From Streptomyces sp. NBC_00376 (GTDB lineage Bacteria; Actinomycetota; Actinomycetes; Streptomycetales; Streptomycetaceae): a DNA stretch of 64,000 nucleotides. The stretch lies in NCBI RefSeq assembly GCF_036077095.1, contig NZ_CP107960.1, forward strand, positions 8,556,001 through 8,620,000. The letters are read 5' to 3'. A model generated the notes under the pieces. It ran no database searches and was not told the origin of the DNA. It saw nothing but the letters and a program-made list of their open reading frames with translations. How positions within the stretch are numbered: the stretch's first letter is position 1; every line of letters begins with the position of its first letter. Positions 53,837-62,422 of this stretch are shown piece by piece. Made by a program: the position numbers and the translations under genes.

Positions 53837-55237
53837 TACTCCAGTCAGATTTCGTGTCCTGAGCTGCTGGTTGTCGTTGTTCGGGTATGAACGTGATACC
53901 TGAAGCCGATGGCTGGAAGGCCGAGTTGGAGTCGGCCTTCGCCCGGGTGGCGGGCCGGTTCGGGCGGGCGGATCTGCGGTGGCGGATGCGTGACTACGTG
54001 CGGGGTCTGCTGGCGCCGGTCGGGCGGAAGAACGGCTGGCAGCTGGCCGAATGGGCTGGCCACCGTGATCCGGCGGGCCTGCAACACCTGCTGAACGGTG
54101 CCCGCTGGGATGCCGATGCCGTTCGCGACGACGTGCGGGACTACGCCGCCGAGCGGCTCGGTCCGGGCGGGGTGCTGATCATCGATGACACCGGGTTCGT
54201 CAAGAAGGGCACCACCTCGGCCGGGGTGGGCCGGCAGTACACCGGCACCTCGGGGAAGATCGACAACTGCCAGATCGGCGTGTTCGCCGCCTACGCCACC
54301 AGCTCGGGCCGGGCTCTGGTTGACCGGGAGCTCTACCTGCCGAAATCCTGGACCTCCGACCGTGATCGGTGCCGGGCTGCGAAAATCCCTGATGAACGCG
54401 GCTTTGCCACCAAGGGGGAGCTTGCCCGGGAAGTCGTGCGCCGCTGCCTGGCCGCAGGCCTGCCGGCCGCCTGGGTGACCGCGGACGAGGCTTACGGGCA
54501 GGACTGGAACTTCCGACGCCTGCTCGAGCAACTCGACATCGGCTACGTGGTTGCGGTGCCCAAGTCCCAGCAGATCAAGTCCCTGGCCGGCTGCTGGCGC
54601 ATCGACCAGCTCATTGACGAAGCCCCCGCCGATGCCTGGCAGCAGCTGTCCTGCGGCAACGGAGCGAAGGGCCCACGCGTCTATGACTGGGCCGCGGCGA
54701 AACTGCCCGCCAACATCATTTTCGACCCGGATCCGCCAACCCATCATCGCTGGGTGCTGGCCCGCCGCAGTCTGTCCGATCCCACCGAGATCGCCTACTA
54801 CCTCGCCCACGCACCCGTCGGCATCGAGATCGACGAACTCGCCCGGATCGCCGGCAGTCGGTGGGCGGTCGAGGAATGCTTCCAGGCCGCGAAGAACGAG
54901 TGCGGCCTGGACGAGTACGAGGTCCGCCGCTATCCGGGCTGGTACCGGCACATCACCCTGGCCATGCTCGCCCATGCCTTCCTCACCGCCCTGGCCGCCC
55001 AAGCCGCCCAAGCCGCCCACCGGGAAACCGCAGAAACGAACCGACCAGCCTCGTCTCCCTCACCGTGGCGGAAATCCGACGGCTCCTGGACGCTCTCCTG
55101 CCTCACCCCAGACCCAAACTCAACCAACGTCAGCATGCCCTGAGATGGTCCCACTGGCGCAGACGCCACCAAGCCATCGCCCAACGATGCCACTACATGA
55201 AAAGAGCCAGCTCAGGACACGAAATCTGACTGGAGTA
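53837..55237 (+). mobile_element. IS701-family element, tandem copy A
   Basis: The element is 1401 bp. Terminal repeats start TACTCCAGTCAGATTTCGTG and continue to GAGC. The flanking CTAA (53833-53836 and 55238-55241) is the 4-base YTAR target type of IS701. The right-hand CTAA is shared with copy B. Confidence 0.93.
53887..55143 (+). CDS. IS701-family transposase, copy A
   Basis: The 418-residue transposase has first Asp in VLIIDDTGFVKKGTTSAGVG, the YTGTSGKIDNCQIGVFAAYA block, second Asp in WVTADEAYGQDWNF, and Glu in GSRWAVEECFQAAKNECGLD. The zero frame ends SSPSPWRKSDGSWTL...VSMP. An alternative -1-frame tail (SLVSLTVAEIRRLLDALLPH ... WSHWRRRHQAIAQRCHYMKR, to 55229) resembles the alternative tail of the other IS701 element in the window. 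It may be the native C-terminus, reached by frameshifting. Confidence 0.92.
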   Translation: MNVIPEADGWKAELESAFARVAGRFGRADLRWRMRDYVRGLLAPVGRKNGWQLAEWAGHRDPAGLQHLLNGARWDADAVRDDVRDYAAERLGPGGVLIIDDTGFVKKGTTSAGVGRQYTGTSGKIDNCQIGVFAAYATSSGRALVDRELYLPKSWTSDRDRCRAAKIPDERGFATKGELAREVVRRCLAAGLPAAWVTADEAYGQDWNFRRLLEQLDIGYVVAVPKSQQIKSLAGCWRIDQLIDEAPADAWQQLSCGNGAKGPRVYDWAAAKLPANIIFDPDPPTHHRWVLARRSLSDPTEIAYYLAHAPVGIEIDELARIAGSRWAVEECFQAAKNECGLDEYEVRRYPGWYRHITLAMLAHAFLTALAAQAAQAAHRETAETNRPASSPSPWRKSDGSWTLSCLTPDPNSTNVSMP

Positions 55238-55241
55238 CTAA

Positions 55242-56642
55242 TACTCCAGTCAGATTTCGTGTCCTGAGCTGCTGGTTGTCGTTGTTCGGGTATGAACGTG
55301 ATACCTGAAGCCGATGGCTGGAAGGCCGAGTTGGAGTCGGCCTTCGCCCGGGTGGCGGGCCGGTTCGGGCGGGCGGATCTGCGGTGGCGGATGCGTGACT
55401 ACGTGCGGGGTCTGCTGGCGCCGGTCGGGCGGAAGAACGGCTGGCAGCTGGCCGAATGGGCTGGCCACCGTGATCCGGCGGGCCTGCAACACCTGCTGAA
55501 CGGTGCCCGCTGGGATGCCGATGCCGTTCGCGACGACGTGCGGGACTACGCCGCCGAGCGGCTCGGTCCGGGCGGGGTGCTGATCATCGATGACACCGGG
55601 TTCGTCAAGAAGGGCACCACCTCGGCCGGGGTGGGCCGGCAGTACACCGGCACCTCGGGGAAGATCGACAACTGCCAGATCGGCGTGTTCGCCGCCTACG
55701 CCACCAGCTCGGGCCGGGCTCTGGTTGACCGGGAGCTCTACCTGCCGAAATCCTGGACCTCCGACCGTGATCGGTGCCGGGCAGCGAAAATCCCTGATGA
55801 ACGCGGCTTTGCCACCAAGGGGGAGCTTGCCCGGGAAGTCGTGCGCCGCTGCCTGGCCGCAGGCCTGCCGGCCGCCTGGGTGACCGCGGACGAGGCTTAC
55901 GGGCAGGACTGGAACTTCCGACGCCTGCTCGAGCAACTCGACATCGGCTACGTGGTTGCGGTGCCCAAGTCCCAGCAGATCAAGTCCCTGGCCGGCTGCT
56001 GGCGCATCGACCAGCTCATTGACGAAGCCCCCGCCGATGCCTGGCAGCAGCTGTCCTGCGGCAACGGAGCGAAGGGCCCACGCGTCTATGACTGGGCCGC
56101 GGCGAAACTGCCCGCCAACATCATTTTCGACCCGGATCCGCCAACCCATCATCGCTGGGTGCTGGCCCGCCGCAGTCTGTCCGATCCCACCGAGATCGCC
56201 TACTACCTCGCCCACGCACCCGTCGGCATCGAGATCGACGAACTCGCCCGGATCGCCGGCAGTCGGTGGGCGGTCGAGGAATGCTTCCAGGCCGCGAAGA
56301 ACGAGTGCGGCCTGGACGAGTACGAGGTCCGCCGCTATCCGGGCTGGTACCGGCACATCACCCTGGCCATGCTCGCCCATGCCTTCCTCACCGCCCTGGC
56401 CGCCCAAGCCGCCCAAGCCGCCCACCGGGAAACCGCAGAAACGAACCGACCAGCCTCGTCTCCCTCACCGTGGCGGAAATCCGACGGCTCCTGGACGCTC
56501 TCCTGCCTCACCCCAGACCCAAACTCAACCAACGTCAGCATGCCCTGAGATGGTCCCACTGGCGCAGACGCCACCAAGCCATCGCCCAACGATGCCACTA
56601 CATGAAAAGAGCCAGCTCAGGACACGAAATCTGACTGGAGTA
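55242..56642 (+). mobile_element. IS701-family element, tandem copy B
   Basis: The 1401-bp element lies directly behind copy A with only CTAA between, and is followed by CTAA (56643-56646). I found one difference from copy A: a T-to-A change near 54377/55782 that is silent in the transposase frame. Confidence 0.93.
55292..56548 (+). CDS. IS701-family transposase, copy B
   Basis: The protein is identical in sequence to copy A (418 residues) with all catalytic motifs, and it has the same alternative-frame C-terminal extension to 56634. Near-identity of the two neighbours indicates a very recent tandem insertion or duplication. Confidence 0.93.
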   Translation: MNVIPEADGWKAELESAFARVAGRFGRADLRWRMRDYVRGLLAPVGRKNGWQLAEWAGHRDPAGLQHLLNGARWDADAVRDDVRDYAAERLGPGGVLIIDDTGFVKKGTTSAGVGRQYTGTSGKIDNCQIGVFAAYATSSGRALVDRELYLPKSWTSDRDRCRAAKIPDERGFATKGELAREVVRRCLAAGLPAAWVTADEAYGQDWNFRRLLEQLDIGYVVAVPKSQQIKSLAGCWRIDQLIDEAPADAWQQLSCGNGAKGPRVYDWAAAKLPANIIFDPDPPTHHRWVLARRSLSDPTEIAYYLAHAPVGIEIDELARIAGSRWAVEECFQAAKNECGLDEYEVRRYPGWYRHITLAMLAHAFLTALAAQAAQAAHRETAETNRPASSPSPWRKSDGSWTLSCLTPDPNSTNVSMP

Positions 56643-56890
56643 CTAAGCACACCATCCCCGAACGCCTCGACCAGCAGAAACACCGGCAGAATCGGGGCTC
56701 CCGAGGCGGCCGGCCCACCGGCTTCGACAGCGAGCGCTACAAGAAACGCAGCACCGTCGAACGGGCCATCAACCGGCTGAAGGGCTTCCGAGCGGTCGCC
56801 ACCCGCTACGAGAAACGCGCCTACATCTACCTTGGCACCGTCACCCTCGCGGCCCTCGCGATCTGGCTCCGAACATGATCCAAGAAACAG
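56643..56890 (+). pseudogene. IS5-family transposase, 3' part of the interrupted element
   Basis: It resumes the protein broken at 52968: KHTIPERLDQQKHRQNRGSR, GGRPTGFDSERYKKRSTVER, AINRLKGFRAVATRYEKRAY, IYLGTVTLAALAIWLRT, stop at 56876-56878. The terminal repeat GATCCAAGAAACAGTGCCTAG follows; its GCCTAG tip forms part of the target of IS4 copy 3. Confidence 0.9.
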
Positions 56891-56900
56891 TGCCTAGATC

Positions 56901-58369
56901 CAATACCGGTGATTTAGGTGCTCTTCTGGCGTCTGCTGGCGGGTTTGGTGGGCGGGATGAGTGTGATTGCTGCTGCGGGTGGTCGGGGTGGGTTGCGGTG
57001 GTGGGTGTGTTTGAGGTGCCAGTTGGCCATCTTGCGTTTGATGACACGGGGGTTGGAGCGTTGCCTGCGGGGTGGCAGGAGTCGTTCCAGCAGCTCACGG
57101 ATGGTGTGGGTCAGGGCTCGACTGAGTCGTGAGGGGGGAAAGTGCCGCCTGGTCGGTGACGTGGCGGCGAGCGATGCGAAGGGTGCGGGTGAAGGACAGT
57201 CTGTCGGGGTCGAGGCCGGCCTGGTGAGCGGTGTGGTGCATGACGTCCCGGAGTGCGTGGTGGACAAGAAGGAAACCGTAGATTTCCTGCTCGACGCCAT
57301 CGGGGTACTGGGAGCGGAGGACGAGGCGGTGTCCGCCCTGATGGGTCTTGATCTCGTCCAGGGTGTTCTCGATCTCCCAGCGTTGATGGTAGAGGCCCGC
57401 CAGGTCGGCCGCAGGGGCCTCCTGCGGGTTACAGATGGTCGTGATCAGCCGGTAGACCGTGTCGTCGTCCTCGCGGCCGAGGGTGTACTCGATGACGCGG
57501 ACCCGGACCGGGTCCCGGTGCTTGCGGTCGCCTGCCGCAACGATCTCGGACAGGTAGGAGCCGTCGTCGAAGGCTTCGAGGACCGGGAGCACGATGTTCT
57601 TCCGGACGCGCCACAACAGGTCCGCGCCCGTGTCCGAGGCGGCCCGCCACAGCTCGAAGCCGGTGATGCCGCGGTCGGCCATCAGCAGCATTCCCGGCTC
57701 GAGCCGGCCCAGCAGGCCGGGAATCAACTGCTGTTCATGAACCGACAGCGGGCCGGTCGCCGCGGCGAACACCGCGTGTGTCCCGCACTCCACCAGTGCA
57801 GCGACCCTCACCTGCGGGTAGGCACTGCGCTGCTGTCCCCGGCCCGAGCCGGGCCGGCCGAAGAAATCGCTGTTCGCCCCGGTGTCCGGCACATCGAAGA
57901 CCGTGCCGTCCACCGCAACCAGACGCCACTGCCGATACCAGGCACCAGCAGTGTCCGGGGCGGCCACCGGCCGGCACACTCGCGCGAACAGCACCTTCAA
58001 CGGCTCCGGCCCCAATCGCCGGCGGGCCCGGCCGATCGCCGCTGTCGTGGGCACCTGCCACGGTTTCTCCCACCGCCGCACCCGCTCCAGCCCCTGCGTC
58101 AGCAGTCGGGCCACCTCCTCATAGCCCTGCCCGGAGAACAGACACATCGCGAGCACGAAATAGACCACCACCCGGGCCGGCAACAGCCGCGACCGCTGTT
58201 CCAGACGCCCACACCCAACAACCACCTCATCCACCAACTCGGGCGGAAACACCCGCGTCAGCACACCCAGAGCGATCCGGTCCGACAACCGCTCACCCGA
58301 CGACTTCACCTGTCCAGGCCTTGGCACACCACACCCAACGACCCACCACCAACAAAGTCACCGGTATTG
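56901..58369 (-). mobile_element. IS4-family element, copy 3 (inverted)
   Basis: The 1469-bp element has a perfect 10-base target duplication TGCCTAGATC (56891-56900 and 58370-58379). It is inserted at the 3' tip of an IS5 element, as is copy 2. Orientation is opposite to copies 1 and 2. Confidence 0.95.
57095..58327 (-). CDS. IS4-family transposase, copy 3
   Basis: The 410-residue protein matches copy 2, with DDE and YREK motifs. The C-terminal basic extension is again in the +1 frame beyond a run of six C on the coding strand (57133-57138 as G on the plus strand), stopping at 56914. Confidence 0.93.
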   Translation of the reverse strand: MPRPGQVKSSGERLSDRIALGVLTRVFPPELVDEVVVGCGRLEQRSRLLPARVVVYFVLAMCLFSGQGYEEVARLLTQGLERVRRWEKPWQVPTTAAIGRARRRLGPEPLKVLFARVCRPVAAPDTAGAWYRQWRLVAVDGTVFDVPDTGANSDFFGRPGSGRGQQRSAYPQVRVAALVECGTHAVFAAATGPLSVHEQQLIPGLLGRLEPGMLLMADRGITGFELWRAASDTGADLLWRVRKNIVLPVLEAFDDGSYLSEIVAAGDRKHRDPVRVRVIEYTLGREDDDTVYRLITTICNPQEAPAADLAGLYHQRWEIENTLDEIKTHQGGHRLVLRSQYPDGVEQEIYGFLLVHHALRDVMHHTAHQAGLDPDRLSFTRTLRIARRHVTDQAALSPLTTQSSPDPHHP

Positions 58370-58447
58370 TGCCTAGATCCCCAATCGCGTACCTTTCTTC
58401 GTCCCCACCTGTCAGGCCACGTCAGTCTCGCGCTCGATGGCTGGAGG

Positions 58448-60104
58448 GGTGTGTCAATTTAACGGCTCTGTTCCGTAGTCGGTGGTGACGTTCTGTTGTC
58501 ACGACAGAAGGATTCGGTGGCGGAGGAGGTCGAATCCTGCTCGGCCGTGCATCTGGCGCATGATTCTCTTCGTGTGGGTGTTGACGCCTTCGGTGCGGCC
58601 GTTGTGGAAGCGCAGGGTCAGGCCGACGTTGACGGCGGCGCGGTCGGGTTCCAGGCCGTTGCAGAAGCTGTGCAGGTGGGGCAGGCCGGCCACACGGGCG
58701 GCGCTGATCCACTTGTGAGCCGGGTGTCGTTGCCCTTCGACGGGGTCAGCAGCTGGGCGAACTCTGCGACGAGTCGGGCGAGTTCGGCCATCTCGGGGCA
58801 TGCGGTGGTGAGGGTCGACAGGAGGGCGGTGTCCTTGGTCCACAGGTGTTCGGGGTGAGTGAGCAGGAGCCGGGTGGCGTGGCGTGGGGTGGTTACCGGC
58901 CGGTTGCCTTCGGCTCGTCCCTGGGTGAGGTAGCGGACCAGGAGGTTGTGGCTGCCGGTATAGCCCTGGGCTTTGATCTCGCGGAACAGTTGCGTGACGG
59001 TCACCGCGGGCTCGGCCGCGCGCCGGGTGCGCAGGTGCTCGCGGTAGGGGTCGACCAGGGTGGTCCGGTAGCGAGGGGTGATGCGTTCGGCCGACGGCTC
59101 GGGGATGCGGGAATAGCGCTTGACGGTGTTCAGGGCCAGGTTCAGGCGGCGGGAGCATTCCAGGAGTCCGACACCCTGGCCGAGGAGGTCGTGGACCTTG
59201 CGCCAGCGCTCGCGGGTGGTCTGCTCGTGGACCCCGCCGGGGCGGGGCGCATTCACGGTTGCCCCGCAGGGGGCGTGGGCCCGCACTTCGGCCAGGACCT
59301 TGTTGCACAGATTCCGCCACAGGTGCCATCGGTCGCTGACCTGCACCGCGTCGGGCAGCGCCCGACGGATCGCCTCGGCGTAGGTGGCCGACCCGTCCCG
59401 GCACACGACCTCGACGCCGGGATGCGTGCGCAGCCAGGCTTCCAGCCCGGCGGCCTCGCGGTCGGGCAGCACGTCGATGCGCGCGCTTGTTTCGGCGTCG
59501 ATGATGATCGTGGCGTACCGGTGTCGGCGGCGCAGGGCGAAGTCGTCGGCCCCGACCACTCGCGGGGTCCGTGCCGCTGGTACGGGGATGCGCCGCAGCA
59601 GCCGCAGGGCGGTGGCGAACGACACGGGCGCGGCCAGCGACCGTGTGAGCCGGGCGGCCGCCCGGCCGCATAACTCCTTCACCACCGCGGAGACCTGGCC
59701 GGTCAGACGCGTGGTGCGGCGCTGGAGACGCTCCAGCAGCCCGGGGACCTGTTCACGGAAGGTCTGCCGCCGGCATCCCAGGACCGGGCAGACCAAGCGT
59801 CGTACCTGGACGTGGATCACGACCTTTCGGCCGTCGACCGGCACATCCGCCACGGTCCGGCTGTGGTACCCGTGCACCTTCCCCGTCAGCACCCCGCACA
59901 CCGGGCAGGGCAAAGGAACATCCCGGGTCCGGGCCGCGATCCGGATCACCTCACCGCCATCCACCACCTCCTCGATGACCAGCGCAGCGAGCCCCGAAAA
60001 CACTTTTCCCACAAGGGAGTTGGCATCGCACATGTGATGTCAACGAGACTCGTCACATGTCGTCACCACCGACTACGGAACAGAGCCGTTAAATTGACAC
60101 ACCC
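58448..60104 (-). mobile_element. ISL3-family element 2 with long terminal repeats
   Basis: The element is about 1657 bp. The ends form a 44-base inverted repeat beginning GGGTGTGTCAATTTAACGGC and continuing TCTGTTCCGTAGTCGGTGGT. No clear 8-base target duplication was found (GGCTGGAG against ACAAGCGG), so the exact boundary or the original flank may be rearranged. Confidence 0.8.
58618..60033 (-). pseudogene. ISL3-family transposase, C-terminal frameshift
   Basis: The 471-residue frame has a zinc-ribbon N-terminus (LPCPVCGVLTGKVHGYHSRT ... RLVCPVLGCRRQTFREQVPG) and DDE core (VVGADDFALRRRHRYATIII, VVCRDGSATYAEAIRR, VQVSDRWHLWRNL). After about LLTPSKGNDTRL, homology continues in another frame (WISAARVAGLPHLHSFCNGL, TEGVNTHTKRIMRQMHGRAG, FDLLRHRILLS, ending near 58499). 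The last catalytic region is thus out of frame. It is either a recent mutation or a recoded protein; no obvious slippery run was seen, so mutation is favoured. Confidence 0.8.
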
Positions 60105-60472
60105 ACAAGCGGCTGAGCGGGCCTCGAAACGGCACCCCGACCCCGCTGATGCCTCACTCGTCAAAGAAACGCACCGACGGCTTCGAGGTCCGCGGCGAGG
60201 ACACGGCCCGCCCCTGCTCGTCCGCCCGCTGCCACAACCATGCTCGGCTGGCACTCCAATTCCGACTGCCCGGCCTGCCGACGGAATACAGCCCCTGCGC
60301 GACAAACGCGCCCCCGAGGGTGCGCTGGCCACCCCAGCTCGGGCGACCACGGCTGATGCGGGATGTCACTCCGATGCCGTGCCAAAGTCACCCGATTGGA
60401 TGTCATTGCCTGGCCCGTTCGGTCTACCACGTGAACGCTGAGGTGACGTAGGCCCTATCGAGGGAGGTCGGC
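60105..60472. other. 368 bases without a recognised gene, upstream of the secreted hydrolase
   Basis: Short frames overlap on both strands with no family match. The last 60 bases should carry the hydrolase promoter; the ribosome site GGGAGG is at about 60460-60466. Confidence 0.4.
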
Positions 60473-61318
60473 ATGACAGTACCCGCGATACGCGGCTCAC
60501 TGCTCCGAAGCAGAGCGCTGCGCGTGGCGACGGCAGGGTGCGCGGTCGCCTCCCTGTCCGCGCTGACCACGGTCCCTGTGGCAGCGAATGACGGTGCGAA
60601 TGCCGCCAAGCCGACCGTCGTCCTGATCCACGGCGCCTTCGCGGACAGCTCCAGCTGGAACGGGGTGATCGAGCGGTTGCAGCGCCGCGGTTACACCGTG
60701 ATGGCCCCGGCCAACCCGCTGCGCGGCCTGTACAGCGATTCCGCATACATCGCCTCCGTCCTGAAGACGATCAAAGGCCCGATCGTACTGGCCGGTCACT
60801 CCTACGGCGGTGCCGTCATCAGTACTGCCGCAGCGAGAAACTCCCAGGTCAAATCCCTGATCTACATCAACGCGCAGATGCCCGACGTCGGTGAGAGCGG
60901 TATGTCGCTGTCCGCCCGCTTCCCCACCGCCCTGGGCACCGCCACGAACTCCGTACCGTATCGGACGGCCGACGCCAGCGGCACCGACCTGTACCTCAAG
61001 CGGGACAAGGTCCACCAGGTCTTCGCCAACTGCCTGCCGCAGAGCCAGGCGAACCTGTTGGGTGTCACCCAGCGCCCGGCAGCCACGACCGCGTTCTCCG
61101 AGACGGCCAAGGTTGCGGCCTGGAAGGAGATTCCATCCTGGGCCCTGGTGGGACGGCAGGACATGACCATCAGTCCCCAGCAGGAGCGCTTCGAGGCCAA
61201 ACGGGCCCACTCCCACACGAAGGAGATCGACTCCTGCCACGTGTCCCTCATCGCCCGCCCTGACGCCGTGGCCGACCTCATCCTCCAGGGTGCCACCGCG
61301 GCTGCAAGTGGCTCCTGA
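60473..61318 (+). CDS. Secreted alpha/beta hydrolase
   Basis: The 281-residue protein has a signal peptide at residues 1-38 (LRSRALRVATAGCAVASLSA, ending VAAND). The oxyanion motif is VVLIHGAFADSSSW. The nucleophile elbow is LAGHSYGG with S110, and a C-terminal histidine lies in DSCHVSLIARPDAVADLI with an acidic residue in LVGRQDMTISP, completing the triad. It belongs to the esterase-like group widely found in Streptomyces (GAFADSSSWNGVI opening). The substrate is unknown. It is an isolated intact gene in the IS-rich area, with clear coding bias. Confidence 0.9.
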   Translation: MTVPAIRGSLLRSRALRVATAGCAVASLSALTTVPVAANDGANAAKPTVVLIHGAFADSSSWNGVIERLQRRGYTVMAPANPLRGLYSDSAYIASVLKTIKGPIVLAGHSYGGAVISTAAARNSQVKSLIYINAQMPDVGESGMSLSARFPTALGTATNSVPYRTADASGTDLYLKRDKVHQVFANCLPQSQANLLGVTQRPAATTAFSETAKVAAWKEIPSWALVGRQDMTISPQQERFEAKRAHSHTKEIDSCHVSLIARPDAVADLILQGATAAASGS

Positions 61319-61740
61319 CATCGACGCAGCCGTCAAGCATGCCGGTCTCCTTGGCCGCCTTGGCGCGCTCGGCCTCGAACCGTTTCTTGCCGACTTTCTC
61401 CATCAGGGTGGCGAGGTACTTCAGCTGCGCGGCCATGGCTGGCTCGGTCTTGGCCTTCTACGGCCCGCTCACGGCGCGGGCCGTAGAGCCGCTCGATTTC
61501 CGCCTTTCGGGCCGCCTCGGCCTCCGGGCTGGGTTTTTGGCGTCTCTGGTCCAGCGGGGAAGGGCGCGTTGGTGGGGGGTGCGCTGCTCGGAGCGGCGGC
61601 CGGAGTGTGGCGTCTGGTGCGGGTGCTGCGTCGGTTCGACGCACAGCGCCGTAAAGGTTACTGACCGCAGGCCTCCTCCTTGGGGTCGGTAGCCCGCCGG
61701 CGGTTGTTCCAGCATGTGGTGCCGTAGGCACCCCCGCGGC
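61319..61740. other. 422 bases without a confident gene
   Basis: On the minus strand a short basic helical piece is visible (AQLKYLATLMEKVGKKRFEA, then ERAKAAKETGML at about 61330-61430). It lacks start, stop context and a recognised family and is probably a fragment. The right border is the break point of a truncated IS5 element. Confidence 0.4.
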
Positions 61741-62363
61741 CGTGCGGGGCCGCCCGACTCCGCTGCGGGGCACGGAGATCTCCTCCAGCACGGCCTCGAG
61801 CTGGGGGCCGTCGCCGTAGTGGCCGGGTGTCAGGACGAAGGCGAGGGGGCGGCATCGTCCCTCGGCGGCGAGGTGGATCTTGGTGGTGAATCCGCCTCGG
61901 GAGCGTCCCGGGCATTCGCCGATCCGACCACCTCCTCCAGTTGGACGGCCAGTTTCCGCAGCACCGGATCGACCTGGTTCGTCCCCCGAACGTTCCCCTT
62001 TTGAGGACCCTCGGCCGCCGACGCCTTCCGCGCGCCGGCAGCGTGCTGGTGGGCTCGCACGGCGGTCGAGTCCACGGACACATGCCAGTCGATCCGGCCC
62101 GCGGCATCCTCGGCGGCCTGGATGCGAGACAGCAGCATCTTCCAGGTTCCATCAGCTGACCAGCGACGATGCCGTTTGTAGACGGTCTCCCACGGCCCAA
62201 ACCGCTCCGGCAGGTCCCGCCACTGGACACCCGTCCGCACTCGGTAGAGAACCCCGTTGATCACCCGACGGTGGTCACTCCACCGACCCCCGCGCCCACC
62301 ACCACGAGGCAGGAGTGACTCCAGCCGGTCCCACTCCGCATTCGTCAGATCCCCACGACCCAT
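61741..62363 (-). pseudogene. IS5-family transposase, 3' truncated
   Basis: It starts MGRGDLTNAEWDRLESLLPR at 62363 with the intact first-frame part (to about 61900). The second-frame part follows (KIHLAAEGRCRPLAFVLTPG ... VLEEISVPRSGVGRPR), then diverges. The catalytic glutamate region present in the 56643 piece is missing. Confidence 0.85.
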
Positions 62364-62422
62364 CCCACCACCCTGACCTCAACACCCCAGTCCTGTCAGG
62401 AGATCCGAGAAACAGTGCCTAG
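61741..62422 (-). mobile_element. IS5-family element, truncated at its 3' side
   Basis: The 5' terminal repeat CTAGGCACTGTTTCTCGGAT is complete (62403-62422) and matches the 3' repeat of the copy ending at 56890. Homology to the copy at 52267 stops sharply after CCCCGCAC at about 61741, losing the last third of the transposase. The IS701 element at 62423 sits in the CTAG tip. Confidence 0.85.

Noticed and set aside
47639..58369. Composite transposon formed by IS4 copies 2 and 3
   Set aside because: Each copy has its own distinct, perfect target duplication, so they inserted independently.
58448..58499. 8-bp target duplication for the second ISL3 element
   Set aside because: The bases outside the 44-base inverted repeats do not match, so no duplication is claimed.
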